Below, piece by piece: positions 20,546-28,254 of a stretch of 33,952 nt of DNA; the stretch's first letter is position 1, and each line of letters starts with the position of its first letter. The stretch is taken from positions 1 to 33,952 of the forward strand of contig NZ_PPHF01000043.1 in assembly GCF_002904335.1 (NCBI RefSeq), in the 5' to 3' direction. The notes beneath the pieces were generated by a model. It worked only from the letters and a program-made list of their open reading frames with translations. It did no database searches and was not told where the DNA came from. Both the position numbers and the translations under genes were made by a program. This stretch comes from Amycolatopsis sp. CA-126428 (GTDB lineage Bacteria; Actinomycetota; Actinomycetes; Mycobacteriales; Pseudonocardiaceae).

Positions 20546-23074
20546 CTAGGTGCCGTGTTGACGCAACGCCCCGAGCACGGTGCCCAGCACAGCCACTGCC
20601 CCCGCCTTGTCCAGCGGCTCGTTGCCGTTCCCGCACTTCGGCGACTGGACGCAGGACGGGCATCCCGTCGGGCACTCGCAGGAGACGATCGCCTCCCGCG
20701 TTGCGGCCAGCCACGGGACAATCGCGGCATAACCGCGTTCGGCAAATCCCGCACCCCCGGGATGGCCGTCATGCACGAACACCGTCGCCTCCCCGGTGTC
20801 TTCGTGCCACGCGGTACTCACCCCGCCGATGTCCCACCGGTCGCACGTAGCGAACAGCGGTAGCAGGCCGATCGCCGCGTGCTCGGCGGCGTGCAGGGCA
20901 CCGGGGACCCGTGCCGGAACCAATCCGGCACCCCCCGGTGTCCTGCCACCCTCGCGAACGGGCCCCCGACCGTCCGCCTGGGTCTCCTCCCCGGTCCCCA
21001 CCGGCCCCGCAGATTCGGTCCCCACCCGATGGCCCCCGGTCCCCACCTCGCCATCGGAGCCAGCCGAGCCATCGAAGCCAGCCGAGCCGCTGGAGCCAGC
21101 CGAGTCGCCGGAACCATCCAGGTCAGCGGAACCGGCGGCCGAAGAACCGAGCAGCTCAGCGGACACCGTGTACCAAACCGCGCGCGTCCGCAGGCTCTGC
21201 TCCGGCAGGTCGAGCGGCGTGTGGTCGAGGACCTCCCCGGACGGCCGCCGCCGCAAGTACCCCACCACCTGTGACGTCACGGCCACCTCGCCGAGGCAGA
21301 CGCTCACCCCGCCGAAGTCCTGTTTCTCCTGGGTGCCGAGCACCGAGATGTCCACGACTTCGCGCGGTGTCGTCGTCCAGTCCGGGTTCTCCGCGTGCAC
21401 CAGCGCCAGCCCGGTGTCCAGGTCCAGCTCGTCGACGACGTACGACGACCCCTGGTGCAGGTACACCGCGCCGGGGTGGACGGCGAAGCACGCCGAACCC
21501 GGGTCGACCGTGCCTAGCATCCGGCCGGAGTCCGCTTCGACCACCGCGATCTGCTCGCCGCCCGTGCCGCGGATGCCGACCTCGGCGTGCGGCCGGTCCC
21601 GCGAAGTCCAGTACCAGCCGCTCGACCGGCGCCGCACCAGCTTCTGGTCCGCCAGCTCGGCCAGCACCTCCTGGGCCGCCGCGCCGCCGAACACCTCCAA
21701 TTCCGGAAGCGTCAGCGGCAGCTCGGCCACGGCGCACGCGAGCTGCGGCGCCAGCACGTACGGGTTCGCCGGGTCGAGGACCGCCGATTCCACCGGCCGC
21801 GAAAGCAACGCCGCCGGGTGGTGCACCAGGTAGGTGTCGAGCGGGTCGTCCCGCGCGACGAACACCACCAGCGCCGAATCGCCGGACCGGCCCGCCCGGC
21901 CGGCCTGCTGCCAGAACGACGCGAGCGTGCCCGGGTAGCCGGCCAGCACCACCGCGTCCAGGCCCGCGATGTCGACGCCGAGCTCCAGGGCGTTCGTCGT
22001 CGCGACCCCCAGCAACCGGCCGGACAACAGCGCGGCCTCCAGCGCACGACGCTCCTCCGGCAGGTAGCCAGACCTGTACGCCGCAACGGTTTCCGCCAAC
22101 ACCGGGTCCACTTCGGACAGGATGCGGCGCGCGCCCAGCGCCGCCAGTTCCGCGCCGCGCCGCGACCGGATGAAGGCCAGAGACCGCGCACCTTCCAGCA
22201 CCAGGTCGGCGAGGATCCGTGACGTCTCCGCCCCGGCCGAACGCCGGACCGGCGCACCGTTTTCCCCGGTCAGCTCCTCTAGCAGCGGCGGCTCCCACAA
22301 CGCGACCGTGCGCGCCCCGCGCGGCGAAGCGTCATCCGTCACGGCGACACAGGGTGCACCCGTCAGCCGCGAAGCGAACGAAGCAGGCGACGCCGTCGTC
22401 GCCGAAGCGAGCACGAAGACCGGCGAAGCGCCGTAGTGCTCAGCCACCCGCCGAAGCCGGCGAAGCAGCAGCGCGACGTGCGAGCCGAAGACGCCGCGAT
22501 AGCTGTGGCACTCGTCGACGACCACGCAGCCGAGCCGCCGGAAGAACGTGGCCCACCGGCCGTGCGCCGAGAGGATCCCGCGGTGCAGCATGTCCGGGTT
22601 GGTGAACACCCAGTTCGCGTGCGCGCGCACCCAGTCACGCTCGGCCATCGGCGTGTCCCCGTCGAACGACGCCGCCCGCACACCGGGCACGTCCAAAGAG
22701 GACACCGCGCGCAGCTGGTCCGCCCCCAGCGCCTTCGTCGGCGACAGGTACAGCGCGTTCGCCTTCTCGCCCGCGGCCAGCCGGGACAGCACCGGCAGCT
22801 GGTAGGCGAGCGACTTGCCCGAAGCCGTCCCGGTCGAAATCACCACGTGACGGCCCTCGTACGCGTGCGAAGCCGCTTCGGCCTGGTGCGCCCAGGGAGC
22901 GGAGACGCCGCAATCACGCAGCGCAGCGATGACCGCCGGATCCACCCAAGCCGGCCACTCTGCGTAGCGCGCGGCGCGACCAGGCAGGTCCGCGACGTGC
23001 GTGACCGGCTGCTCGCGCGACGGGACGCCGGCGGTCACCCGCCTCAGCAGCCGCTGCCCACGTGATTCGTCCAC
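20546..23074 (-). CDS. DEAD/DEAH-box helicase with C-terminal DUF1998 (MrfA/YprA type, Rv3649-like)
   Basis: About 842 residues. PWAHQAEA (about residue 60) and Walker A STGTASGKSLAYQ (about residues 80-92) are followed by the Walker B box VVVDECHSYRG, LASATT, then domain 2 with GVATTNALELGVDIAGLDAVV and QQAGRAGRSG. The C-terminus is DUF1998 with four Cys in CECPTGCPSCVQSPKCGNGN, the metal site of MrfA-type helicases that act in mitomycin and crosslink repair. A Ser/Gly/Asp-rich insert (coded at about 20990-21150) sits between the helicase core and DUF1998. GTG 23074 fits the family length; an in-frame ATG at 23113 adds 13 residues. Neither has a clear ribosome site. Confidence 0.86.
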   Translation of the reverse strand: MDESRGQRLLRRVTAGVPSREQPVTHVADLPGRAARYAEWPAWVDPAVIAALRDCGVSAPWAHQAEAASHAYEGRHVVISTGTASGKSLAYQLPVLSRLAAGEKANALYLSPTKALGADQLRAVSSLDVPGVRAASFDGDTPMAERDWVRAHANWVFTNPDMLHRGILSAHGRWATFFRRLGCVVVDECHSYRGVFGSHVALLLRRLRRVAEHYGASPVFVLASATTASPASFASRLTGAPCVAVTDDASPRGARTVALWEPPLLEELTGENGAPVRRSAGAETSRILADLVLEGARSLAFIRSRRGAELAALGARRILSEVDPVLAETVAAYRSGYLPEERRALEAALLSGRLLGVATTNALELGVDIAGLDAVVLAGYPGTLASFWQQAGRAGRSGDSALVVFVARDDPLDTYLVHHPAALLSRPVESAVLDPANPYVLAPQLACAVAELPLTLPELEVFGGAAAQEVLAELADQKLVRRRSSGWYWTSRDRPHAEVGIRGTGGEQIAVVEADSGRMLGTVDPGSACFAVHPGAVYLHQGSSYVVDELDLDTGLALVHAENPDWTTTPREVVDISVLGTQEKQDFGGVSVCLGEVAVTSQVVGYLRRRPSGEVLDHTPLDLPEQSLRTRAVWYTVSAELLGSSAAGSADLDGSGDSAGSSGSAGFDGSAGSDGEVGTGGHRVGTESAGPVGTGEETQADGRGPVREGGRTPGGAGLVPARVPGALHAAEHAAIGLLPLFATCDRWDIGGVSTAWHEDTGEATVFVHDGHPGGAGFAERGYAAIVPWLAATREAIVSCECPTGCPSCVQSPKCGNGNEPLDKAGAVAVLGTVLGALRQHGT

Positions 23075-23389
23075 TCGCCGAGCTTGGCACAGGGGTACGA
23101 CAGTTTCGCCCATCCCCAGCTGCGCCAACGGATCGGCGATCGAGTGATCGATCAAGTGAGGAGGCTCACAAGGTAACGGAATGTACCGTCCCCGGGACGG
23201 CGTGAAGACGCTGGTTGCGGTACCAATACACTCCCGCAATCCACACCTCTCTGTGGTGAGCGTCATGTGAGACGTGCATTGCTGCCCGGCTAGCGTGTCG
23301 CTCGGTACAGGGTCCATGCCAGCGCCGGCCGTGTCGAACCCTCGGCTTGCCGTCGACGCTGGCGCTCGGCGACGTCTCCTGGAGGACGA
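23075..23389. other. Divergent intergenic region between helicase and hppA
   Basis: It should hold promoters for both flanking genes, but no convincing -35/-10 pair stands out. A short palindrome, CCGTCCC-C-GGGACGG, lies at 23186-23200. The 5' part could instead code the N-terminal extension of the helicase if it starts upstream. In mycobacteria a cold-shock gene (cspA) sits next to this helicase; none is found here. Confidence 0.4.
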
Positions 23390-25684
23390 ATGTCACGGCA
23401 GTTCCTCGCGGAGGGCGGGTCCATCACGCTCTCCGGAGGTGGCTACACGATTGTCGGTGTAGTCGCCGTGGTCGCGCTTGCCGCACTCGTCATCGGCTAC
23501 GTCTTGCTCAAGGAGGTGCTGGCCGCAGGCCAGGGCACCGCCAAGATGCAGGACATCGCCAAGGCGGTGCAGGAAGGCGCGGCCGCGTACCTCAAGCGGC
23601 AGCGGAACACCCTCGCCATTTTCGGCGTGATCGTGTTCCTTTTGCTCTTCGCACTTCCCGCCGACGACTGGAGCGAGAAGATCGGTCGTTCGATCTTCTT
23701 CCTGGTCGGTGCGGCGTTCTCGTTCGCGATCGGTTACCTCGGCATGTGGCTGGCCACGCAGGCGAACCTGCGCGTGGCCGCCGCGTCGCGCGAGGAAGGC
23801 GGCCGTGAGATCGCGATGCGCGTGGCGTTCCGCACCGGTGGCGTGGTCGGCATGATCACCGTCGGTCTCGGCCTCTTCGGAGCCGCGGTCGTCGTGCTGG
23901 TCTACACCGGCCAGGCGCCCAAGGTGCTGGAGGGCTTCGGTTTCGGCGCCGCGCTGATCGCGATGTTCATGCGTGTCGGCGGCGGTATCTTCACCAAGGC
24001 CGCCGACGTCGGCGCCGACTTGGTCGGCAAGGTCGAGCAGGGCATCCCGGAGGACGACCCGCGCAACGCCGCGACCATCGCGGACAACGTGGGCGACAAC
24101 GTCGGTGACTGTGCGGGTATGGCCGCGGACCTCTTCGAGTCCTACGCCGTCATGCTCGTCGCCGCTCTGATCCTGGGCAGCACCGCCTTCGGCGTGCACG
24201 GCCTGATCTTCCCGCTGATCGTCCCGGCCATCGGTGTCATCACCGCCGTCATCGGTGTCTACATCACCAAGGCGCGCGCGGGCGAAGGCGGCCTCGTCAC
24301 GATCAACCGCTCGTTCTACATCTCCGCGGTCATCTCCGCCGTCCTGTCGGCGATCGCGGCGTTCGTGTACCTGCCGAGCAGCTTCTCCGACTTCGGCGTG
24401 GGCTACGAGAACTCGGGCAACCCGGCGGTCATCGCGACCATCGCGGTGATCATCGGCATCGTGCTCGCCGCGGTCATCCTGAAGCTGACGGGCTACTACA
24501 CCGGCACCGAGTACAAGCCGGTCAAGGACGTCGCGCAGACGTCGGAGACCGGCGGCGCGACCGTCATCCTCTCCGGCATCTCGGTCGGTTTCGAGTCCGC
24601 TGTGTACACCGCGCTGGTGATCGGTGCGGCCGTGTTCGGCGCGTACCTGCTCGGCGGCGGCGTCGCGCTGTTCGCCGTGGCGCTGGCCGGTACCGGTCTG
24701 CTGACCACCGTCGGCGTCATCGTCGCGATGGACACCTTCGGCCCGGTTTCGGACAACGCGCAGGGCATCGCCGAGATGTCGGGCGACGTCGACGAGAAGG
24801 CCGCGCAGATCCTCACCGAGCTGGACGCGGTCGGCAACACGACCAAGGCCATCACCAAGGGCATCGCGATCGCCACGGCGGTCCTCGCCGCGACGGCGCT
24901 GTTCGGCTCCTACTCCGACGCGATCACGAAGACGCTGACGGGCATGGGCAACGGTGTGGTCACCGGCATGGACTCGGCCAAGTCGTTCGTCAACCAGGTC
25001 GTCAGCCCGAACACGCTGGTCGGCGTCATCATCGGTGCGGCCGTCGTGTTCATGTTCTCCGGTCTCGCGGTCAACGCGGTGTCCCGGGCCGCCGGCGCGG
25101 TCGTCTACGAAGTGCGCCGCCAGTTCCGCGACATCCCGGGGATCATGGAGGGCACCACCCGCCCCGAGTACGGCAAGGTCGTCGACATCGTCACGCGTGA
25201 CTCGCTGCGTGAGCTGACGACGCCGGGTCTGCTGGCCGTCTTCGCCCCGATCGCGGTCGGTTTCGGCCTGGGCACCGGCGCGCTCGCCGGCTACCTGGCC
25301 GGCGCGATCGCCTGCGGCACCCTGATGGCGATCTTCCTCGCCAACTCCGGTGGCGCGTGGGACAACGCGAAGAAGCTGGTCGAGGACGGCAACCACGGCG
25401 GCAAGGGCTCGTCCGCGCACGAGGCCACCATCATCGGTGACACCGTGGGTGACCCGTTCAAGGACACCGCCGGCCCGGCGATCAACCCGCTGATCAAGGT
25501 GATGAACCTGGTCTCCGTGCTGATCGCGCCGGCCGTCGTGCAGTTCTCGATCGGCCCGGACGAGAACACCGCGGTGCGCATCATCATCTCGCTGGTCGCG
25601 GTCGCGATCATCGTGGCGGCGATCGTGGTTTCGAAGCGGCGGGGGACGGTCCTTTCCGACACCCCGGCCGAGATCCAGGCCTGA
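23390..25684 (+). CDS. hppA: Proton-translocating membrane pyrophosphatase
   Basis: A 764-residue membrane protein with about 16 spans. It couples hydrolysis of pyrophosphate to ion pumping. The substrate loop ADVGADLVGKVEQGIPEDDP is near residue 206, then NVGDNVGDCAGMAADLFESY, and near the C-terminus DTVGDPFKDTAGPAINPLIK. These Asp/Lys clusters bind Mg-PPi. GNTTKAITKG near residue 485 has Lys where K+-dependent enzymes have Ala, so this is the K+-independent, H+-pumping type. GGAGG lies 4 nt before ATG 23390. The gene ends in a strong terminator. Confidence 0.96.
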   Translation: MSRQFLAEGGSITLSGGGYTIVGVVAVVALAALVIGYVLLKEVLAAGQGTAKMQDIAKAVQEGAAAYLKRQRNTLAIFGVIVFLLLFALPADDWSEKIGRSIFFLVGAAFSFAIGYLGMWLATQANLRVAAASREEGGREIAMRVAFRTGGVVGMITVGLGLFGAAVVVLVYTGQAPKVLEGFGFGAALIAMFMRVGGGIFTKAADVGADLVGKVEQGIPEDDPRNAATIADNVGDNVGDCAGMAADLFESYAVMLVAALILGSTAFGVHGLIFPLIVPAIGVITAVIGVYITKARAGEGGLVTINRSFYISAVISAVLSAIAAFVYLPSSFSDFGVGYENSGNPAVIATIAVIIGIVLAAVILKLTGYYTGTEYKPVKDVAQTSETGGATVILSGISVGFESAVYTALVIGAAVFGAYLLGGGVALFAVALAGTGLLTTVGVIVAMDTFGPVSDNAQGIAEMSGDVDEKAAQILTELDAVGNTTKAITKGIAIATAVLAATALFGSYSDAITKTLTGMGNGVVTGMDSAKSFVNQVVSPNTLVGVIIGAAVVFMFSGLAVNAVSRAAGAVVYEVRRQFRDIPGIMEGTTRPEYGKVVDIVTRDSLRELTTPGLLAVFAPIAVGFGLGTGALAGYLAGAIACGTLMAIFLANSGGAWDNAKKLVEDGNHGGKGSSAHEATIIGDTVGDPFKDTAGPAINPLIKVMNLVSVLIAPAVVQFSIGPDENTAVRIIISLVAVAIIVAAIVVSKRRGTVLSDTPAEIQA

Positions 25685-25701
25685 GTTCCGGCTCCAGGCG
25701 A

Positions 25702-25742
25702 CCCCGGGCCCGGTACGCGTCTGACGCGTACCGGGCCCGGGG
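25702..25742 (+). terminator. Terminator after hppA
   Basis: Perfect 19-bp arms (25702-25720 and 25724-25742) with a CTG loop, 17 nt after the stop codon. No T-tract follows. The inner arms contain the ACGCGT hexamer. Confidence 0.88.
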
Positions 25743-25840
25743 CTTGCCCGGGCATCCCAGAAAGGCCCGGCGACTTGCGAAGCAGCATCGAGTCGGTACC
25801 GTCGGGGCTGCGGGGACGTAGTCGGGCAGGAGGTACGCGG

Positions 25841-26431
25841 GTGCGGCAGCGGTCCACCGTTTTCGCCGCGCTGACCACGACGATCGCCCTCGGCCTGGCC
25901 GGGTGCGGTCAGCCGTCGCCGGTGCAGTCGCCGCCGCGGGAGCAGGAGCTGCCGGTGACGACCGTGGCGCCCCAGGCCGATCCCGCGGTGAGCTGGGCAG
26001 GCGGCTACTGCGACGCCGTGACGCACTTGGTCCGCGCGCTCGCTTCGCTGCCCGCCGTCGATCCCAGCACGCCGCAGAAGGCGTCCCGGACGTCCAGTGA
26101 CCTGCTTTCTTCGGTGGTCGGCGGGCTCGACCAGAGCTTGTCCGGGCTGACTGCGCTCGGTGCGCCGCCGGTGCCGTCGGCCGACGGCGGCCGCAAGGAC
26201 GTCATCGAGCAGTTCGCCCAGATCCGCGCGCAGGCCGAGACCTCGCGCCGGCGCATCGAGGCCGCCCGCGGCGACGCGGCGGCGACGAAGGACGCCCTCG
26301 GCCAGGCCAGGGCGACGCTCGACCGCATCGACGCGCTCGACTACCTCAAGGGCCTCAAGGACGTCCCGGCCCTCGCTGCCGCGGAACAGCGCGCGCCGGC
26401 CTGCCGCCAGCTGGATCAGCCTGCCGGCTGA
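25841..26431 (+). CDS. Putative secreted lipoprotein of unknown function
   Basis: A 196-residue protein. The signal peptide is VRQRSTVFAALTTTIALG followed by the lipobox LAGC, so Cys would be lipidated and the protein anchored outside the membrane. The mature part starts with a Pro-rich linker and continues as mostly helical sequence (KDVIEQFAQIRAQAETSRRR, then AATKDALGQARATLDRIDAL) of coiled-coil character, with three further Cys (in GYCDAV, and near the end in PACRQ). I recognise no characterised family. GTG 25841 has AGGAGGT about 8 nt upstream. It lies between the hppA terminator and the LexA box of the next gene. Confidence 0.7.
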   Translation: MRQRSTVFAALTTTIALGLAGCGQPSPVQSPPREQELPVTTVAPQADPAVSWAGGYCDAVTHLVRALASLPAVDPSTPQKASRTSSDLLSSVVGGLDQSLSGLTALGAPPVPSADGGRKDVIEQFAQIRAQAETSRRRIEAARGDAAATKDALGQARATLDRIDALDYLKGLKDVPALAAAEQRAPACRQLDQPAG

Positions 26432-26456
26432 AGATCCTCGCGAGACCTGCCGTGAA

Positions 26457-26476
26457 TCGAACTTGTGTTCTAGTAT
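26457..26476 (+). promoter_or_regulatory. LexA (SOS) box over the promoter of the WhiA-like gene
   Basis: TCGAAC-TTGT-GTTCTA (26457-26472) matches the actinobacterial SOS box TCGAAC-N4-GTTCGA at all but one base. It runs into TAGTAT (26471-26476), a -10 hexamer that ends 6 nt before GTG 26483, so bound LexA would block a leaderless transcript. Confidence 0.6.
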
Positions 26477-26482
26477 GGCGCG

Positions 26483-27133
26483 GTGGATCGGACGATCTCG
26501 CTCTTTTCCGCCGAGGCCAGCGGGCCGGGCCTGGGCGACCTGGCCGGCCTGCTGTGCTGCCACGGCCAGATCACCGGCTTCGGGCGCACCGCCGCCCGGC
26601 TTTCGGTGGTCGTCGAGGAGCCGTGGCGGGCCCACGTCCTGGCCGGCGAACTCCGCTGCCGCGGTGCGGACGCCCAGGTGTCGAAGGCCGACTGCGGCCG
26701 TCCGCAGGTGCGCACGTCGTTCCGGGTCGACCTGCTGCCGCTGGCGCTGCGATGGCTGCGTGAGGGCTGTGCGGGCCCGGTCGAGGACGACTCGGGCAAG
26801 GCGGTGCCGCACGGGTTCCGCCTGAGCGGCGCGATGCTGCGGATGTGGGCGCTGGCCGGCGGCCGTCCCGGCACGCAGGGTTACCTGCTGGGCGTCGACC
26901 CCCTCGCGCCCGGCATGCACGAGCGGCTCGTCGAAGCGCTGACGCCGTTGGGGGTCGCGGCGAAGCTGACCGGTCCGAAGGCCGAGGTCCCGGCCGTCAA
27001 GATCACCGGCAAACGCCGGTTGGAGGCACTGCTGGAGCTGATCGGGGAGCCGCCGCCCGGCGCCGAAGCGGCGTGGCCGGGTGCGGCACCGCAACCGGTT
27101 CCGCACCCGGAGGCCGTGACGAGCACGGCCTGA
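26483..27133 (+). CDS. WhiA-like protein without helix-turn-helix (Rv3647c-like)
   Basis: A 216-residue protein. The first half (ASGPGLGDLAGLLCCHGQIT, then AARLSVVVEEPWRAHVLAGEL) and the second half (HGFRLSGAMLRMWALAGG, then MHERLVEALTPLGVAAKL and KITGKRRLEALLELIGEP) look like two copies of the LAGLIDADG-type fold used by the sporulation regulator WhiA ('RGAFLA-G', then 'AI--LL--IGA'). The C-terminal DNA-binding domain of WhiA is absent. A gene of this kind lies near topA in mycobacteria (Rv3647c). Function unknown; the WhiA link is pattern-based inference. It has a LexA box, is predicted leaderless, and is convergent with the protease gene 18 nt away. Confidence 0.55.
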   Translation: MDRTISLFSAEASGPGLGDLAGLLCCHGQITGFGRTAARLSVVVEEPWRAHVLAGELRCRGADAQVSKADCGRPQVRTSFRVDLLPLALRWLREGCAGPVEDDSGKAVPHGFRLSGAMLRMWALAGGRPGTQGYLLGVDPLAPGMHERLVEALTPLGVAAKLTGPKAEVPAVKITGKRRLEALLELIGEPPPGAEAAWPGAAPQPVPHPEAVTSTA

Positions 27134-27151
27134 CCGGGTGCGAGCGCCGGA

Positions 27152-27958
27152 TCAGGGCCGGGGCAGCGTGCAGCCGGCCTGCGTGAGCGCGATTTCGTTG
27201 GCCGCGGTGAGGCAGGCCGGGATGCCGTAGGTCTCCTGGCCGTAGTTCGTCTTGTAGTGCACCGTGACGTTGCCGGCCTGGTCGACCTCGCACGGGTTGT
27301 TCTCCGTGCAGCGTTCGCCGTCCTCGTTGCCGGTGTTGTTCACGCCGACGACCTTGCCGCCGGAGATGACCGGCGAACCGGAGGTGCCGCCGATGGTCTG
27401 GCAGGCGGAGGTGTAGCGGATCGAGTCCTTCCAGGTCCAGCTGCCCTCCTTCAGCCGGTAGACGAAACCGTCGATGTTGCAGGAGTAGACGCGCTTCCAG
27501 TAGCCCGAGACGACGTCGATCGCCGCGCCGGCCGACGGGTGCGCGTTCGACAGTTCCAACGGCGAGATCCCGTAGCTGGCCTTGATCTGTGCGTAGGTCG
27601 TGGTGAGCTGGTAGAGCGACACGTCGGTGTCGGTCATCGTGCCGTAGACGATCTTCTTGGCCCGCAGCGTCGCCTTGTTGCCGCCGCTGGCGGTGAGCAG
27701 CGTGAACGTCCGGCTGGAGGCGCGGTTGGTGATCACCTCGCCCGGCGCCGGGAAACCGGTTTCGAGGCAGTGCCCGTTGGACATGACGAGCGCGGGCGCG
27801 GTGTCGGGCGTCGCGGCCGGCTTGACCACCGACCCCGAGCAGTTGGACAGGGCCACGGTGCCGGCGAAGTTCGCCGCGGCCGCGTTCGCCGGAGTGACCC
27901 CCAGTAATACTGTGGCGGTCGCGGCGGTGAACAGGGCGCCGAGCAGGCGTCGGGTCAT
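27152..27958 (-). CDS. Secreted trypsin-like serine protease
   Basis: A 268-residue exported protein. The signal peptide is MTRRLLGALFTAATATVLLG, ending ANA. The chymotrypsin-fold triad is visible: His in VMSNGHCLE, Asp in MTDTDVSLYQL, and Ser in IGGTSGSPVIS. Paired Cys (NCSG with GHC; SCNIDG with SACQ; RCTENNPC) suggest disulfides, as expected outside the cell. The ATG at 27958 has AAAGGA 7 nt upstream. Further upstream in-frame codons extend into the region shared with topA and lack signal-peptide features. Substrate unknown. Confidence 0.85.
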   Translation of the reverse strand: MTRRLLGALFTAATATVLLGVTPANAAAANFAGTVALSNCSGSVVKPAATPDTAPALVMSNGHCLETGFPAPGEVITNRASSRTFTLLTASGGNKATLRAKKIVYGTMTDTDVSLYQLTTTYAQIKASYGISPLELSNAHPSAGAAIDVVSGYWKRVYSCNIDGFVYRLKEGSWTWKDSIRYTSACQTIGGTSGSPVISGGKVVGVNNTGNEDGERCTENNPCEVDQAGNVTVHYKTNYGQETYGIPACLTAANEIALTQAGCTLPRP

Positions 27959-28254
27959 GGCGGGTCCTTTCGGCTGGACGGGGAAACCAGTGAAGCGGTG
28001 ACCTCCCTGCGCCCACCACCGTCGAACGGAGGGTATCCGGACGGTCACGCGCTAGGCTGCGCGGGACGTGGCCGAAATCACGTGGCAGGTACGTTGGGGA
28101 AACATCGTCGAGGTCAGCGGCGATGCGCTGGGCACAGGACCGGCGGCGTGTTGGGCCACCTCCGCGCCGTCCGGACCACAACAGCGTGCACACTGGCAGG
28201 TCGAGACACGGGCCCTGGCAGGGACGTGGTGCAGTCCCGCGGCGGCGGGGCGAG

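Noticed and set aside
20525..20863. Plus-strand frame over the helicase C-terminus
   Set aside because: It is opposite the DUF1998 cysteine motif of the helicase and shows no protein-like features.
23449..23458. TTGTCGGTG damage motif near the hppA start
   Set aside because: It lies inside hppA coding sequence with no -10 hexamer at the right distance; a chance match.
23393..27106. Very long open frame antisense to hppA, the lipoprotein and the WhiA-like gene
   Set aside because: His/Arg/Asp-rich composition typical of a GC-rich shadow frame; the plus-strand genes have full family motifs and ribosome sites.
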